A stretch of 64,000 bases of DNA from Aureliella sp046290675 (GTDB lineage: Bacteria > Planctomycetota > Planctomycetia > Pirellulales > Pirellulaceae). Both the position numbers and the translations under genes were made by a program. The DNA is taken from positions 372,001 through 436,000 of the forward strand of contig JBKAHA010000001.1 of the NCBI GenBank assembly GCA_046290675.1. Reading direction: 5' to 3'. The notes beneath the pieces were generated by a model. That model saw only the letters and a list, made by a program, of their open reading frames with translations. It was not told where the DNA came from and did no database searches. Below are positions 53,132-61,889 of this stretch, piece after piece; the stretch's first letter is position 1; each line of letters begins with the position of its first letter.

Positions 53132-54808
53132 TCAAAATGGAATGGGATCCACACTATCGGCTGTCCTCGCTGGGTCAGGAATTTCACTGAGAGACTGTTT
53201 AATGATGCGATCGTACTTCTGGCCTGCGATCGACCGGACCGTGATCGATTCTGGAGTCGCTAATAGACCGACATCGGCGAGTTCCAAAGCTTCCTCCGCC
53301 GTTGTCGGACACGGATCAAGGCAACGCTCACGCCACCACGCTTCGGCTTTGCGACGTGCATAACCGGAGTGCTCGATGCAGATGAATTCGCTCTGCCAAT
53401 GATCAAGACCAATCATGTAGTCGATTCGCAAGCACCGTGGCGCGTCTTCGTCGGCATCACGCTTTCGATGAATGCGATAGATGACGTCATGAACGTCGTA
53501 TTCGGTGTCCGTCACCTCACCGGACAGCACGCCAGCGTCGCTCGCTTGAGCATCGTGGGCTTCGCGATCCGACGGCGGGAACGGATGACCGCATTCGGGA
53601 CAATTCGCATAGCCGCATGCCACCAGGGCGTGGCACTTCTCGCACTCCTTGGCCGGCGGTTCGCTGCCGGGGCGAAGTTGCTTTTCCTTCGGTTTGATCT
53701 GGTCGATCGGTCCGTGCCGTTCGATGTTGCCGCCGAAGTCGAGGACCAGGCAATTCTGTTTGTCGGGATGCAAACGAAATCCGCGGCCGACGCATTGGTA
53801 CAACAAGCCCGGCGACATTGTCGGGCGCAGCATGACCACGCAATCAACACGCGGTGCGTCGAATCCGGTTGTCAATACGTTGACGTTGCAGAGGAATCGA
53901 AGTGGTTGCGACTCAAGCAGCGACGTTGGTGCGTCACCACGAAAGCGGGCCAACAATGCATCGCGTTCGTCCGCCGGCGTCTGGCCCGTGACAAAGCCAC
54001 ACTCGATGCCGTGATTGTCTCGCAACGTTTCGACGACTTGCCGCCCGTGGGCCACGGACGTTGCGAAGATCAACACGGCCCGACGATCGGCCGTCAGTTC
54101 CACGATCTCGCCACACGCGGCCGACACCAGGGCGTCGTCGCCGGCCAGTTGTTCGACCTCTTCACTGACAAACTCCCCGGCCCGCATGTGGACGCTCGAA
54201 AAGTCCGCTCGGTTGATTCCGGCTTTCGATACAAGCGGGCACAGGTAACCGTCGCGAATCAGTTCCTTGATCCCGATTTCGTAGCAGATGCTGTTCAGGA
54301 AATGATCCGGCGAACAGATCATGCCCGAGTCGAGCCGAAACGGTGTCGCGGTCAAGCCGATCACACGGACGTGCGGATTGATGACTTTGCAGTCGGCCAG
54401 GAACTGGCGATACATACCGTCGCCCTTTTTGCTGATGAGGTGTGCTTCATCAACGACAATCAGGTCAAACGGATCGAGATCGCAAGCTCGTTTGTAAACG
54501 CTCTGGATGCCGGCAACCAACACGAGTGTGTTCGTGTCGCGTTTTTTCAGCCCGGCCGAATAAAGCCCGACCTTGATATCGGGACACAGCCGGCGAACTT
54601 TATCGGCGTTCTGTTCGAGCAACTCTTTGACGTGGGCCAAGATCAGAACGCGGCCGTTCCATTGCTGAACCGCATCCGAGGCAATCTTCGCGAGCACCAG
54701 CGATTTGCCGGCACCGGTCGGCAGCACGGCGACCGGATTGTCGTCGCGACTGCGGAGGTGGTTGTAGACCGCGTCGACGGCTGCCTGTTGGTAATCGCGG
54801 AGTTTCAA
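53132..54808 (-). CDS. SF2 DEAD/DEAH-box helicase with zinc ribbon
   Basis: The 558-residue protein has motif I LPTGAGKSLVLAK near residue 30, motif II VVDEAHLIS near 136, motif III GLTATPFRLD, motif V TTGFDAPRVD and motif VI CVGRGFR. A Cys4 zinc ribbon (CEKCHALVACGYANCPECG) lies near residue 390. It resembles ComF/RadD-type and phage SF2 helicases. It probably acts in replication or recombination; the adjacent RusA gene overlaps it by 4 bases. Confidence 0.9.
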   Translation of the reverse strand: MKLRDYQQAAVDAVYNHLRSRDDNPVAVLPTGAGKSLVLAKIASDAVQQWNGRVLILAHVKELLEQNADKVRRLCPDIKVGLYSAGLKKRDTNTLVLVAGIQSVYKRACDLDPFDLIVVDEAHLISKKGDGMYRQFLADCKVINPHVRVIGLTATPFRLDSGMICSPDHFLNSICYEIGIKELIRDGYLCPLVSKAGINRADFSSVHMRAGEFVSEEVEQLAGDDALVSAACGEIVELTADRRAVLIFATSVAHGRQVVETLRDNHGIECGFVTGQTPADERDALLARFRGDAPTSLLESQPLRFLCNVNVLTTGFDAPRVDCVVMLRPTMSPGLLYQCVGRGFRLHPDKQNCLVLDFGGNIERHGPIDQIKPKEKQLRPGSEPPAKECEKCHALVACGYANCPECGHPFPPSDREAHDAQASDAGVLSGEVTDTEYDVHDVIYRIHRKRDADEDAPRCLRIDYMIGLDHWQSEFICIEHSGYARRKAEAWWRERCLDPCPTTAEEALELADVGLLATPESITVRSIAGQKYDRIIKQSLSEIPDPARTADSVDPIPF

Positions 54809-55347
54809 AGTCGATCCTCCTGTCGCTCAACCAACGGTTCACCGTTGTGATACTTCCGGCCCCGCATATCTTCGACACGATGGCTGAATGCAGCGTTGAT
54901 CTCGCGGCATGCGGGACAGATCCGATTGCCAGGTCCGTCGCTTGCGAATGCGTTGTCACACTTTAAGCAAGTCCGAAAGCCTGCTTGGCCGATCGGTGCT
55001 GGGACGTGTTGAAGCACTACCTCGGCGTGTGGATCGTCGGCATCGGGTTGATGTTTCTCCACCGTCAAACGCACGATCTGAGCATCGTCGTGATAGGCTC
55101 CACCGAACTGCATCGCATCCAACAATGCTTTGAGCGAATTGTCGACGTCGCGGCGGCGGCGATCGGGCGGAACCAATCGAATGTCGACGATCAAGTCACC
55201 ATCGTGCGTTTTGATGTTCTTTCGATTCAGCAGCTTGCTGACGGTTGCTTGATATTGCCGGCCCTTCTTGCTGACCAGCACACGGTTACCGACGTGTCGC
55301 CAATAAGTATTGACCGACGGCGGGAATGGCAGTTGGAGTTTGAACAT
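54805..55347 (-). CDS. rusA: RusA-like Holliday junction resolvase with C-terminal zinc motif
   Basis: ATG 55347. The N-terminal ~115 residues are RusA-like: LPFPPSVNTYWRH at the start, RRRDVDNSLKALLDAMQ with catalytic Asp residues, and YHDDAQIVRLTVEK. A C-terminal extension has CLKCDNAFASDGPGNRICPAC, a treble-clef-like Cys4 site not usual for RusA. It resolves branched DNA during phage recombination. The long untranslated leader of 55348-55451 holds a GC-rich hairpin on either strand. Confidence 0.85.
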   Translation of the reverse strand: MFKLQLPFPPSVNTYWRHVGNRVLVSKKGRQYQATVSKLLNRKNIKTHDGDLIVDIRLVPPDRRRRDVDNSLKALLDAMQFGGAYHDDAQIVRLTVEKHQPDADDPHAEVVLQHVPAPIGQAGFRTCLKCDNAFASDGPGNRICPACREINAAFSHRVEDMRGRKYHNGEPLVERQEDRL

Positions 55348-55451
55348 GATGTTGAGTCTGCCAGCGGTAAAGTAAAAACGAAACAAAAACAGCCGGCCGA
55401 CAATCCGTGCCGGCCGGCTGTTGAGAGGAAGCGATCAAGAAGAGGCCGCGG

Positions 55452-55913
55452 CTATCGCTTCCAAGGCGCATCCGTGCTTGAGGCCGAAGAGGTTTCGAGG
55501 GTTTTACTCGCGGCCGACTCCCGCTTGCTGTAGCCCTTGATCTCGTTCTGCAATTCGCCGGTGTCGTTGCGACGCTTCAAACGGACGTGGATCAGACACG
55601 GCAGGTTGTGGAGGTCCGTCGAGTCGGTGGGCACCAAGACGCCGACCGACCGACAGATCGCCGACAACTCACGACGAGCGATTTCGACCGCCGTCGCGTT
55701 GGGGTTGTCGAGGTTGAGCCGCACCCAGAGGAGACGGTTCGCGTACTCACCCTCCACGATCTGAAACGTCAATTGCAGGTAGTTCCCCGTCCCCGATTTC
55801 GTCGGCTTCATTTCGCTGTCAACGATGACGGCGACGTATTTACCGGCGGGGATGGGTTCGAGATCATCTGCGGGTTCGACGGTGTTGGCATCAAAGCCTT
55901 GCAAATTAGCCAT
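55452..55913 (-). CDS. DUF669 single-strand-annealing-module protein
   Basis: A 153-residue protein with GKYVAVIVDSEMKPTKSGTG, NYLQLTFQIVEGEYANRLLW, RRELSAICRSVGV and a C-terminal NDTGELQNEIKGYSKRES. This is the DUF669 pattern. These genes sit beside AAA/RecA-like genes in phage replication modules and may bind single strands. A fragment of another copy lies at 27750. Confidence 0.9.
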   Translation of the reverse strand: MANLQGFDANTVEPADDLEPIPAGKYVAVIVDSEMKPTKSGTGNYLQLTFQIVEGEYANRLLWVRLNLDNPNATAVEIARRELSAICRSVGVLVPTDSTDLHNLPCLIHVRLKRRNDTGELQNEIKGYSKRESAASKTLETSSASSTDAPWKR

Positions 55914-55971
55914 GGCTGTTTGGTTTCCTTAGTCTGGAGTCTGTAGATAGAAAGTTCGGTCGTTGGATCGA

Positions 55972-56775
55972 TCAGTTGGACATCGCGGTCACAAAAGCGG
56001 ACCACGACAACGGCAGTTCCTCGGCGATGCCGTAACGGTTCTTGGCCACGCAGCTCGGCGAGCCATAAGCACGCATGACACGTTCGCCCCCGTCCTTGCC
56101 GATCGCGTGAGCGACCGTGCGTTTGCGGTTGAAGCCCGCGTCCTCGCTTTGAGTTCGCATCTTGCGGGTCGCAAAGAAGACCGCGTCGCACCATTCCTTG
56201 ATTAGCGAAGCGGCGTGTTTATGCAGTCGCGGTGAGTAGCGATCGTAGGGGGACGATTCGGGATCCTCGAACCGTTCGACCTTGGAGTGCGCGATCAGAA
56301 TCGTCACCATGCCACGCGAACGGAGCACGTTGAGAAGATCGAGCACTTCACGCCACAGGGAGAGGGCGTGCATGTAACCGCGAGCGTACCCGCCATCGAC
56401 CTTTTCGATCGATTCGACGGCGTACTGTTGACAGAGCTTGTCCCAGACGAGTCGCTCCAGCCAATCGAGCGAGTCGATCACGACGGTTTCGTAATCATGC
56501 TTCTCGTTGACGAGCGTTTTAAGAGCGGCGATGACTTCATCGAACTTGGTCGCCAATGGAAAGCGATCGCATTCGAGTTCATCGAGACCGTCTTCAGTTT
56601 GAATGAAGATCGGCTTGGGGGCTTGGCTGCCGAAGGTCGACTTGCCGATCCCTTCGACACCGTAAAGCAAGACGCGAGGCGGCTTGGATTGCCGGCCGGA
56701 CTGGATGGTTTCGAGTAAGTTGGTCACTGTGTGGATAGCTCCGCGGTTGAATGGATGTGAGGTTGGTTTGTTCAA
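55972..56775 (-). CDS. Phage AAA-type nucleotide-binding protein
   Basis: A 267-residue RecA-fold ATPase with a Walker A YGVEGIGKSTFGS near residue 43, a Walker B-like TVVIDSLDWLERLVW, and ILIAHSKVERF. This is the AAA_24 type usually paired with DUF669. It probably loads or assists the replication or recombination proteins. Confidence 0.85.
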   Translation of the reverse strand: MNKPTSHPFNRGAIHTVTNLLETIQSGRQSKPPRVLLYGVEGIGKSTFGSQAPKPIFIQTEDGLDELECDRFPLATKFDEVIAALKTLVNEKHDYETVVIDSLDWLERLVWDKLCQQYAVESIEKVDGGYARGYMHALSLWREVLDLLNVLRSRGMVTILIAHSKVERFEDPESSPYDRYSPRLHKHAASLIKEWCDAVFFATRKMRTQSEDAGFNRKRTVAHAIGKDGGERVMRAYGSPSCVAKNRYGIAEELPLSWSAFVTAMSN

Positions 56776-57005
56776 ATGGATTGGATGTGTTCGACTTCAA
56801 AGTTGCCGTCGCGATCGCTGGTCACGAGGTAATGTTTGAAGTCGATCTGCACGACGAAACGCTGCCCGGTGCCGAGTTGCTGACGCAGCGATTTGCACGC
56901 TCCGGTGAACTCTTTCGACGCTTCGTTGAATCGATCGGCCGATCGCAGATACCGGCCGACGGCGAGTGAGATAGACACTCGCTTTTCGATATCCATAGCA
57001 GTCAT
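56772..57005 (-). CDS. Small hypothetical phage protein
   Basis: A 77-residue protein with SISLAVGRYLRSADRFNEAS and GTGQRFVVQIDFKHYLV. It overlaps the AAA gene by 4 bases. The conserved motif at 57061-57078 precedes it. Function unknown. Confidence 0.65.
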   Translation of the reverse strand: MTAMDIEKRVSISLAVGRYLRSADRFNEASKEFTGACKSLRQQLGTGQRFVVQIDFKHYLVTSDRDGNFEVEHIQSI

Positions 57006-57060
57006 AAAAACCTGGGATGAAAGGATCGTTGAAGTAGTCTCGACGACCCATTGGCCGCCC

Positions 57061-57092
57061 CAGGTTACTTATGCCGCGTTTTGAAAAACGCG
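57061..57092 (-). promoter_or_regulatory. Conserved motif and palindrome before the replication operon
   Basis: On the - strand CGCGGCATAAGTAACCTG repeats the motif at 35828. It is directly preceded by the near-perfect palindrome CGCGTTTTTCAAAACGCG (57075-57092), which partly overlaps it. Both lie 56-87 bases before the 56772 gene: a candidate promoter plus operator. Confidence 0.5.
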
Positions 57093-57096
57093 TCCG

Positions 57097-57747
57097 CTAT
57101 TCCCAAAAAAAGGTCGCGTCGTAGCGTTCAAAGGTCTCGCGAATCTCCGCTCGGGCCTTGTCGAATTGCCGGCGACTCAGCCCAAATTGACGCATCGTTT
57201 CGTTGAACGACTGGTTCCCCATGACGCGGACGATTTCCTGCAATTGGGGCGAAAGATGCGAGATAGCCACTTCGATCGCTTCACGTTCTTCGACCTCTTC
57301 GAAAGGGTCGACATAGCAACCCGACGTTCGTCGCCCCAGATCCTCGATCGAAATCTCGTCGCCCAAATTCGCGAACGTTTCGTCCACGGTGTCGACGGTT
57401 TGTTCAAAGGATTGAACCTGGATATCTTCGTCGATTGGATGCCGTTTATGTCGCTTCTTCGATCGCAGCAACTCTCGCACGCCCGAGGTCAACACGCGGT
57501 CGATGAACGTGTTGAGTTTCGATCGCGATGGATCGTAAGCATCGGCCTTCTGGATCAAGTACATCAGCAACTCTTGCTCGACGTCCTCCGGATCGCAGTC
57601 GGCGAACTCCGGCCGCGGTGCAAGCTGCTCGGCCTTGAACTTGGCCTGCCTGAACGCATACAGGGTCAGAATTTCTTCGCCCAGTCGCTTTTCCGAACGG
57701 TTCGCTGGGTGGGTTACCGAGCTTGATTCTTGAGTGATCGCACTCAT
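57097..57747 (-). CDS. Phage sigma-70-like transcription factor
   Basis: ATG 57747 gives 216 residues. Region 2-like: CDPEDVEQELLMYLIQKADA and LNTFIDRVLTSGVRELLRSK. An acidic linker (about residues 105-150) separates a region 4-like HTH: LSPQLQEIVRVMGNQSFNET, MRQFGLSRRQFDKARAEI. Such small factors occur in planctomycete phages and may direct RNA polymerase to phage promoters. The nine identical promoter-like repeats of the array are its obvious candidate targets. The repeats at 57891 may control it. Confidence 0.8.
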   Translation of the reverse strand: MSAITQESSSVTHPANRSEKRLGEEILTLYAFRQAKFKAEQLAPRPEFADCDPEDVEQELLMYLIQKADAYDPSRSKLNTFIDRVLTSGVRELLRSKKRHKRHPIDEDIQVQSFEQTVDTVDETFANLGDEISIEDLGRRTSGCYVDPFEEVEEREAIEVAISHLSPQLQEIVRVMGNQSFNETMRQFGLSRRQFDKARAEIRETFERYDATFFWE

Positions 57748-57890
57748 GGTTGTCTCCGGCTGGAGGCATCCCGTGATGCGAGCGATTCGCACGGACCGCA
57801 AAGAGGCTGCGTCGCGACAAGCGGAGTCGCGAGAAAAACGCAGGCGGCCGGCGAGGTTCGTTCGTCACGTCCTCACAGCGAAGACGTGCC

Positions 57891-57927
57891 GCTACTTTTC
57901 GAGTCGCTCAGCTACTTTTGGAGTAGC
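57891..57927. promoter_or_regulatory. Operator-like repeats before the sigma gene
   Basis: GCTACTTTT occurs at 57891 and 57911, and the second copy forms an inverted repeat with GTAGC (GCTACTTTTGGAGTAGC). It lies about 145 bases before the sigma gene start and near the stop of the GNAT gene at 57941. Confidence 0.45.
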
Positions 57928-57940
57928 TTCGAAATAATTT

Positions 57941-58651
57941 TCAGAAATTGAATTCGTCGTCTGTTTCGTCTTCGTCGTCTTCATTCATCCACAAGTCTGC
58001 GACCGAACGCGAGCTTGCTTCGGAATGATCAACCGTCCAATGATCGTCTCTTAATCGATAGACCACAGTGACTCCCAGTCCTGCAGATTTCGTCACCGTA
58101 AATCCGGCGGTCTTGAAAAACGCTAGTGCTGCCCAATCGTCTTTGTCGACGGACGTGGTGATCCGGTTCCGACGACCTGACGACAATTTTCGAATCAGCG
58201 CATGCACCATCATTGAACCCAACGATTTCCGTTGGTATCGCGGCAGAACTCCAATCCGTTGCAGCACAATGCAGTCGGATCGCAATTCATAAACCATCGA
58301 ACCAACGACCTTGGTCTCCTTCAATTTCTCGTCGAAGACCTCAACCACCATCCCGATAACGTGTTTACGACGCAATAAATCGATGTACGTCTCTTCGGTC
58401 CAATGTACGTGGTTGACCGCTCGATCGACGGCCAGGACCATCGGCATGTCACGACGGATCATCCATCGAACGTGCGCACTTTGATTCGGTGCGAACGGCG
58501 TCAGTTTGATCCCCGACGGTTTCCTCCATCGCTTTCGTTTCTCAGGAAATCCGAGGTCCAGAAAAGATGAAAGTCCCTGAACGTCTGCTGCGCTCAATCG
58601 AATACCTTTCTCTTGCTTCAATGCTCGTTGAAGTCGTTGTTTCAAATTCAT
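57941..58651 (-). CDS. GNAT family N-acetyltransferase
   Basis: A 236-residue protein with MIRRDMPMVLAVDR, VGSMVYELRSDCIVLQRIGV, an acetyl-CoA motif RYQRKSLGSMMVHAL near residue 140, and AALAFFKTAGFTV. These are the standard motifs B, A and the C-terminal turn. The C-terminal tail is acidic. It is probably a host or cargo enzyme beyond the end of the phage genes. The substrate is unknown. Confidence 0.85.
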   Translation of the reverse strand: MNLKQRLQRALKQEKGIRLSAADVQGLSSFLDLGFPEKRKRWRKPSGIKLTPFAPNQSAHVRWMIRRDMPMVLAVDRAVNHVHWTEETYIDLLRRKHVIGMVVEVFDEKLKETKVVGSMVYELRSDCIVLQRIGVLPRYQRKSLGSMMVHALIRKLSSGRRNRITTSVDKDDWAALAFFKTAGFTVTKSAGLGVTVVYRLRDDHWTVDHSEASSRSVADLWMNEDDEDETDDEFNF

Positions 58652-58703
58652 CCTTGTCCTTTCGAGTAAAAAGTGTTTTGCTTAAATGTTGCGACCGAAG
58701 TGA

Positions 58704-59906
58704 TCAGACAAGCCAGTCGATGTCCGTTGCCGGCGAGTAAATTGGCATGATGCCTCGAGTGATCGAGTCTTCTAAATGTTCCGCGAGCGGTTTCAACTCG
58801 ATTGCCAACACATCCATCGTGCGGCGGATTGCAATCGACACCGATTTGCTGATCTTGACGGCGTCACTGGCCTCGCGAGCCTTGCCGCCTTTGCCCAAGA
58901 CCGAAGCGAAGTGAGTCGTCAGCTTGTTTTCCTCGACCTGTAACCGCTCGAGTTTCCCCAGGTCGTTGTTCGCTTTCGCCTCTTCGATATCTCGCATCAA
59001 TTCTTGATAACGCTCACGACATTCGGCCACCGATTGTTCGTCAGTGAGCTCACCCGAAGACCCAGTCAACTTCCGCTCGTCGATCCCAATCCGACTGGCC
59101 AACAGAGTCATTGCCGGCACTGCACGATGCGGCGTCGCGAGTAGCCGCGCGATGTAAAGCGGGCCGACATTGTTTTCGAGAAACGTTTCCTGCCCTTCGT
59201 ATCGAACAACCCACATCTGACCTTTGCGATAGAACGCGTTGCCAGTTGATTCGCTGGACAGCGGTAATGCCTGTGAAAGTCGCGGGCGTCGCGCATCAAC
59301 ACGATCTGAGGAGAACGAAAACGCTTCGTTTGGCGACAGGCATCCGGCAAAGCCATCTGCTGGAAGACTTTGTCCAATCAAAATCATTCTGGACGCATCT
59401 TTGCGATCGGACAAAGAGGCGATGGCGCGACGCATTGCCAATACGACGCTGTATGAGTATTCGCCTGCCGATAGATCACCGAGGTGCCAAGCCGCACCCG
59501 GTAGCAATGTTTCGGCTTCTTGCTGCATTGCCATCGCCTTTGCCAGCAGATCGGCAGCGGCTTTGCCGTCGATCGACCATTGCCGCAGTCGTAGTGGGTC
59601 GATTGGCTCTAGCCCATCGTGCGGACAGATCTCAAAGAACCTGGCGGTCGCACCACGTCCCATTCTGCGAACCTCGTGCGTTGCGCAATCGCCCCCACAG
59701 CTCGCAGTCAAACAGGACGCGGGCTCGGCAGGTACCAAGATACCGGCAGCAACTAGCGAGTCACCTTCGCCATCGGAGAAGGATCGAACCGCATCATCGT
59801 CGAGCAGGCATGCTGTCCCACCGCGATCAAGCAGCGGCAACAACAGCGTCGGAAGCGATCGCACAATCGATACCCCATTCGCGAAGATACTTCTCTGCCA
59901 ACTCAC
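58704..59906 (-). CDS. Unrecognised protein, second gene of a two-gene unit
   Basis: The GTG at 59906 overlaps the preceding gene by 80 bases, so a later start is possible. The ~400-residue protein has a Cys-rich patch near residues 64-75 (SCLTASCGGDCATHEVRRMG), GEYSYSVVLAMRRA, WVVRYEGQETFLENNVGP and a helical C-terminal half. YEGQETFLENN...LL resembles patterns in small DNA-binding or effector regulators. Function is not recognised. It runs with the gene at 59827. Confidence 0.7.
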   Translation of the reverse strand: MSWQRSIFANGVSIVRSLPTLLLPLLDRGGTACLLDDDAVRSFSDGEGDSLVAAGILVPAEPASCLTASCGGDCATHEVRRMGRGATARFFEICPHDGLEPIDPLRLRQWSIDGKAAADLLAKAMAMQQEAETLLPGAAWHLGDLSAGEYSYSVVLAMRRAIASLSDRKDASRMILIGQSLPADGFAGCLSPNEAFSFSSDRVDARRPRLSQALPLSSESTGNAFYRKGQMWVVRYEGQETFLENNVGPLYIARLLATPHRAVPAMTLLASRIGIDERKLTGSSGELTDEQSVAECRERYQELMRDIEEAKANNDLGKLERLQVEENKLTTHFASVLGKGGKAREASDAVKISKSVSIAIRRTMDVLAIELKPLAEHLEDSITRGIMPIYSPATDIDWLV

Positions 59907-61041
59907 GTTCGTCCTGCGAAAGCGACTTGAGATTGCTACGATTCGGCTGCGTTATCCGCACATCGAAGTCACGCACTCGCCCGTCGCTGTCTTCCACACT
60001 GAAAAGCAACACAGCGCGGAGGACCTGCATCACTGACCTGGGTACCTTCGCATCGTCGAAGTATTTCTCGACCATTTCGGAGAAGTTGGTCGGCTCCTCG
60101 CGTGAGCCTGGCTTCAAGTTCATTCTGTCCTTCGTGCCCAAAACTCGCACACCCGCCTCCTCGACGCACAGCGAACAGATGCCGTCCGCCGGATCCGTGG
60201 GGAATCTGAATGTCGGATCCAAAAGCACATCCAACATGAATGGCTGCGAACGCGGATCTTCCGGCGGCAAATTGATGCCAAGAAACTCGCGAGCAATGAT
60301 GGATTGAAGTGGTTGATGCACCGACTTGCCGCCTCTCGCATCGATGTCCAATGTTCGATTCTTTTCGTCAAATGCGAAGATCACTTCGAACGCTGGCGTC
60401 TCGCAAGACTTCGCGAATCCACCACCGTCGACCAACCTGAGATACTGTCGGCGATAATCGTCCAAGGTCGCAAAGACGTAGTGGGTTCCATCCGATCTCA
60501 GCAAATACTCGCACTCGCAGTTGCGACCCCTTCCTTGGCGTAGCGTGAAGAATGCCGACAATGATTTCGATAGCGAGCGCATCGTCTCCGCTGAGCCGTT
60601 TGGTTTCGCTGTCACCGGTACATTGATGCGCCGCTGCGAGAATCGACCACCCAGCTTTCGGTCGGCCCGATTCAGAAGCATTGCCGTTTCCCAGACATTC
60701 GCTTTCTTCAACGCCGTCCACATGGCCACATCGTAGCGGCTGTCGTACTGTGACAGCTCCTCGATCAGCTCGGTCTCGCCTTGACGATGCGCCTCTTCGA
60801 AGATCGCTCGCAGCCCGACTTCGCTGGCCATCGAGTCAACTTCGCGCAGCAGCAATTCGACCTTACGCCGCGGTTCATCGTCGAGCGATTGCCAAGCGAT
60901 AAACACTGGTTCGATCCTGGTTTCAGTAACCGAGTCCCATTCGACATCGATTTCGATGCAGAGGAGGTCGAACATATCCTGCAACAATCCATTGGAAACA
61001 ACTCTCAACAACCTTCTTGGACAATAACTCTTTGAAGACAT
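59827..61041 (-). CDS. Unrecognised protein, first gene of a two-gene unit
   Basis: A 404-residue protein with no recognised domain; FDLLCIEIDVEWDSVTETRI, LLNRADRKLGGRFSQRRINV, DIDARGGKSVHQPLQSIIAR and GICSLCVEEAGVRVLGT are distinctive. It starts 111 bases past the ImmA gene stop, and a terminator stands between them, so it probably has its own promoter. The neighbouring XRE/ImmA pair suggests stress- or phage-controlled expression. Confidence 0.7.
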   Translation of the reverse strand: MSSKSYCPRRLLRVVSNGLLQDMFDLLCIEIDVEWDSVTETRIEPVFIAWQSLDDEPRRKVELLLREVDSMASEVGLRAIFEEAHRQGETELIEELSQYDSRYDVAMWTALKKANVWETAMLLNRADRKLGGRFSQRRINVPVTAKPNGSAETMRSLSKSLSAFFTLRQGRGRNCECEYLLRSDGTHYVFATLDDYRRQYLRLVDGGGFAKSCETPAFEVIFAFDEKNRTLDIDARGGKSVHQPLQSIIAREFLGINLPPEDPRSQPFMLDVLLDPTFRFPTDPADGICSLCVEEAGVRVLGTKDRMNLKPGSREEPTNFSEMVEKYFDDAKVPRSVMQVLRAVLLFSVEDSDGRVRDFDVRITQPNRSNLKSLSQDERELAEKYLREWGIDCAIASDAVVAAA

Positions 61042-61113
61042 GACCTTCTACCTAACACCCTTTCATTCTACATCAACTGCAAAGTACGCACTTCACTGCC
61101 TATCAATAAGAAA

Positions 61114-61132
61114 CGCTTCCCCCGGGGAAGCG
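61114..61132 (-). terminator. Intrinsic terminator after the ImmA gene
   Basis: On the - strand CGCTTCCCC pairs with GGGGAAGCG, followed by TTTCTTATT. It separates the XRE/ImmA unit from the 59827-61041 gene. Confidence 0.7.
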
Positions 61133-61151
61133 AGCCAACTTGTTCGATCCT

Positions 61152-61889
61152 CTATTCCTTGAAGAAACCCAGTGTTTCCAACTGGATTCGCATCGCCACC
61201 TTCGATACGGCAAACTGCAACGCCAATGGTTCGCAGAACGCTTCGCGATGAATTTTCATCGGGTCCAACATCCGTTCTTCGTCCCCATCTACGAAGGAAC
61301 AATTTTCAAGAGTTGGGTTTGGAAGTCGGCGGTTCAATTCTTTGTCGTCGATAGGTTCTTCATGACCGACCAACTCGCGATACGCTTTTCGAAGCAAGCG
61401 GTCGGGCATCAACAAGCAACCGGCAAAGGTATCCGCTTGGCGCTCAATAAGCGGCCGAGGTCCATTAGCTCGACAAATCACTTCGGGCGATTCGTCCTCA
61501 CGAAACACCAGCGGATTTCCATGGTCATCAATGAAGTAGCGACGATGGAGCACCCAGTGCCCAAGTTCATGGCCGAGCGTGAAATGATACCGTGGCAACA
61601 TGGCTGGGCACCGAGCTGGATTCAATTCTTCGTCAATCCGAATGGTTCGGCTTTGCAACCACAGCGCTCCGTGAACGCGGTCGTTGAACCGTGCCTGCAA
61701 GTCTTCGAATCCAACGTCCAAGTCGAGGACGCAAGTCGCGATGTCTTCAATTTCTACTGGAGCTTCGACCCTCGAGCCAAACATCTGTTCGTACTCTGCC
61801 AACACCGCTTCGGCTTCAGCGGCGATCGATTGCAGCGACAACTCTGGCACATCGAATCCCTGTGCCTCCAAGTCTACAAGCATCATCAT
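61152..61889 (-). CDS. ImmA/IrrE family metallopeptidase
   Basis: A 245-residue protein with the zinc motif LGHELGHWVLHRRYF near residue 125 and RQADTFAGCLLMP, typical of ImmA/IrrE peptidases. The N-terminal ~60 residues are a helical partner domain. It overlaps the XRE gene by 4 bases. Known: such pairs act as stress-sensing switches in which the peptidase cleaves a repressor. The XRE protein is the likely target. Confidence 0.85.
   Translation of the reverse strand: MMMLVDLEAQGFDVPELSLQSIAAEAEAVLAEYEQMFGSRVEAPVEIEDIATCVLDLDVGFEDLQARFNDRVHGALWLQSRTIRIDEELNPARCPAMLPRYHFTLGHELGHWVLHRRYFIDDHGNPLVFREDESPEVICRANGPRPLIERQADTFAGCLLMPDRLLRKAYRELVGHEEPIDDKELNRRLPNPTLENCSFVDGDEERMLDPMKIHREAFCEPLALQFAVSKVAMRIQLETLGFFKE

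Larger units (their letters stand above)
27750..57950. mobile_element. Defective tailed-phage-like element
   Basis: The span holds head genes (terminase, portal, prohead protease-capsid fusion, DUF2190), small head-tail genes, a replication/recombination module (primase-helicase, SF2 helicase, RusA, DUF669, AAA protein), a sigma-like factor and cargo. No integrase, tape measure, tail tube, baseplate, holin or endolysin was seen. The left end is a mosaic junction at ~27748. The right end is placed by the last phage-type gene at 57747. No att repeats were identified. A gene-transfer-agent-like relic is an alternative reading. Confidence 0.7.

Noticed and set aside
53369..54850. Long + strand frame antisense to the SF2 helicase
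   Set aside because: The - strand protein has all helicase motifs; the + frame has no recognisable domain.
59111..60307. 398-codon + strand frame
   Set aside because: It crosses two - strand genes antisense and has an Arg/Ser-rich, non-protein-like translation.
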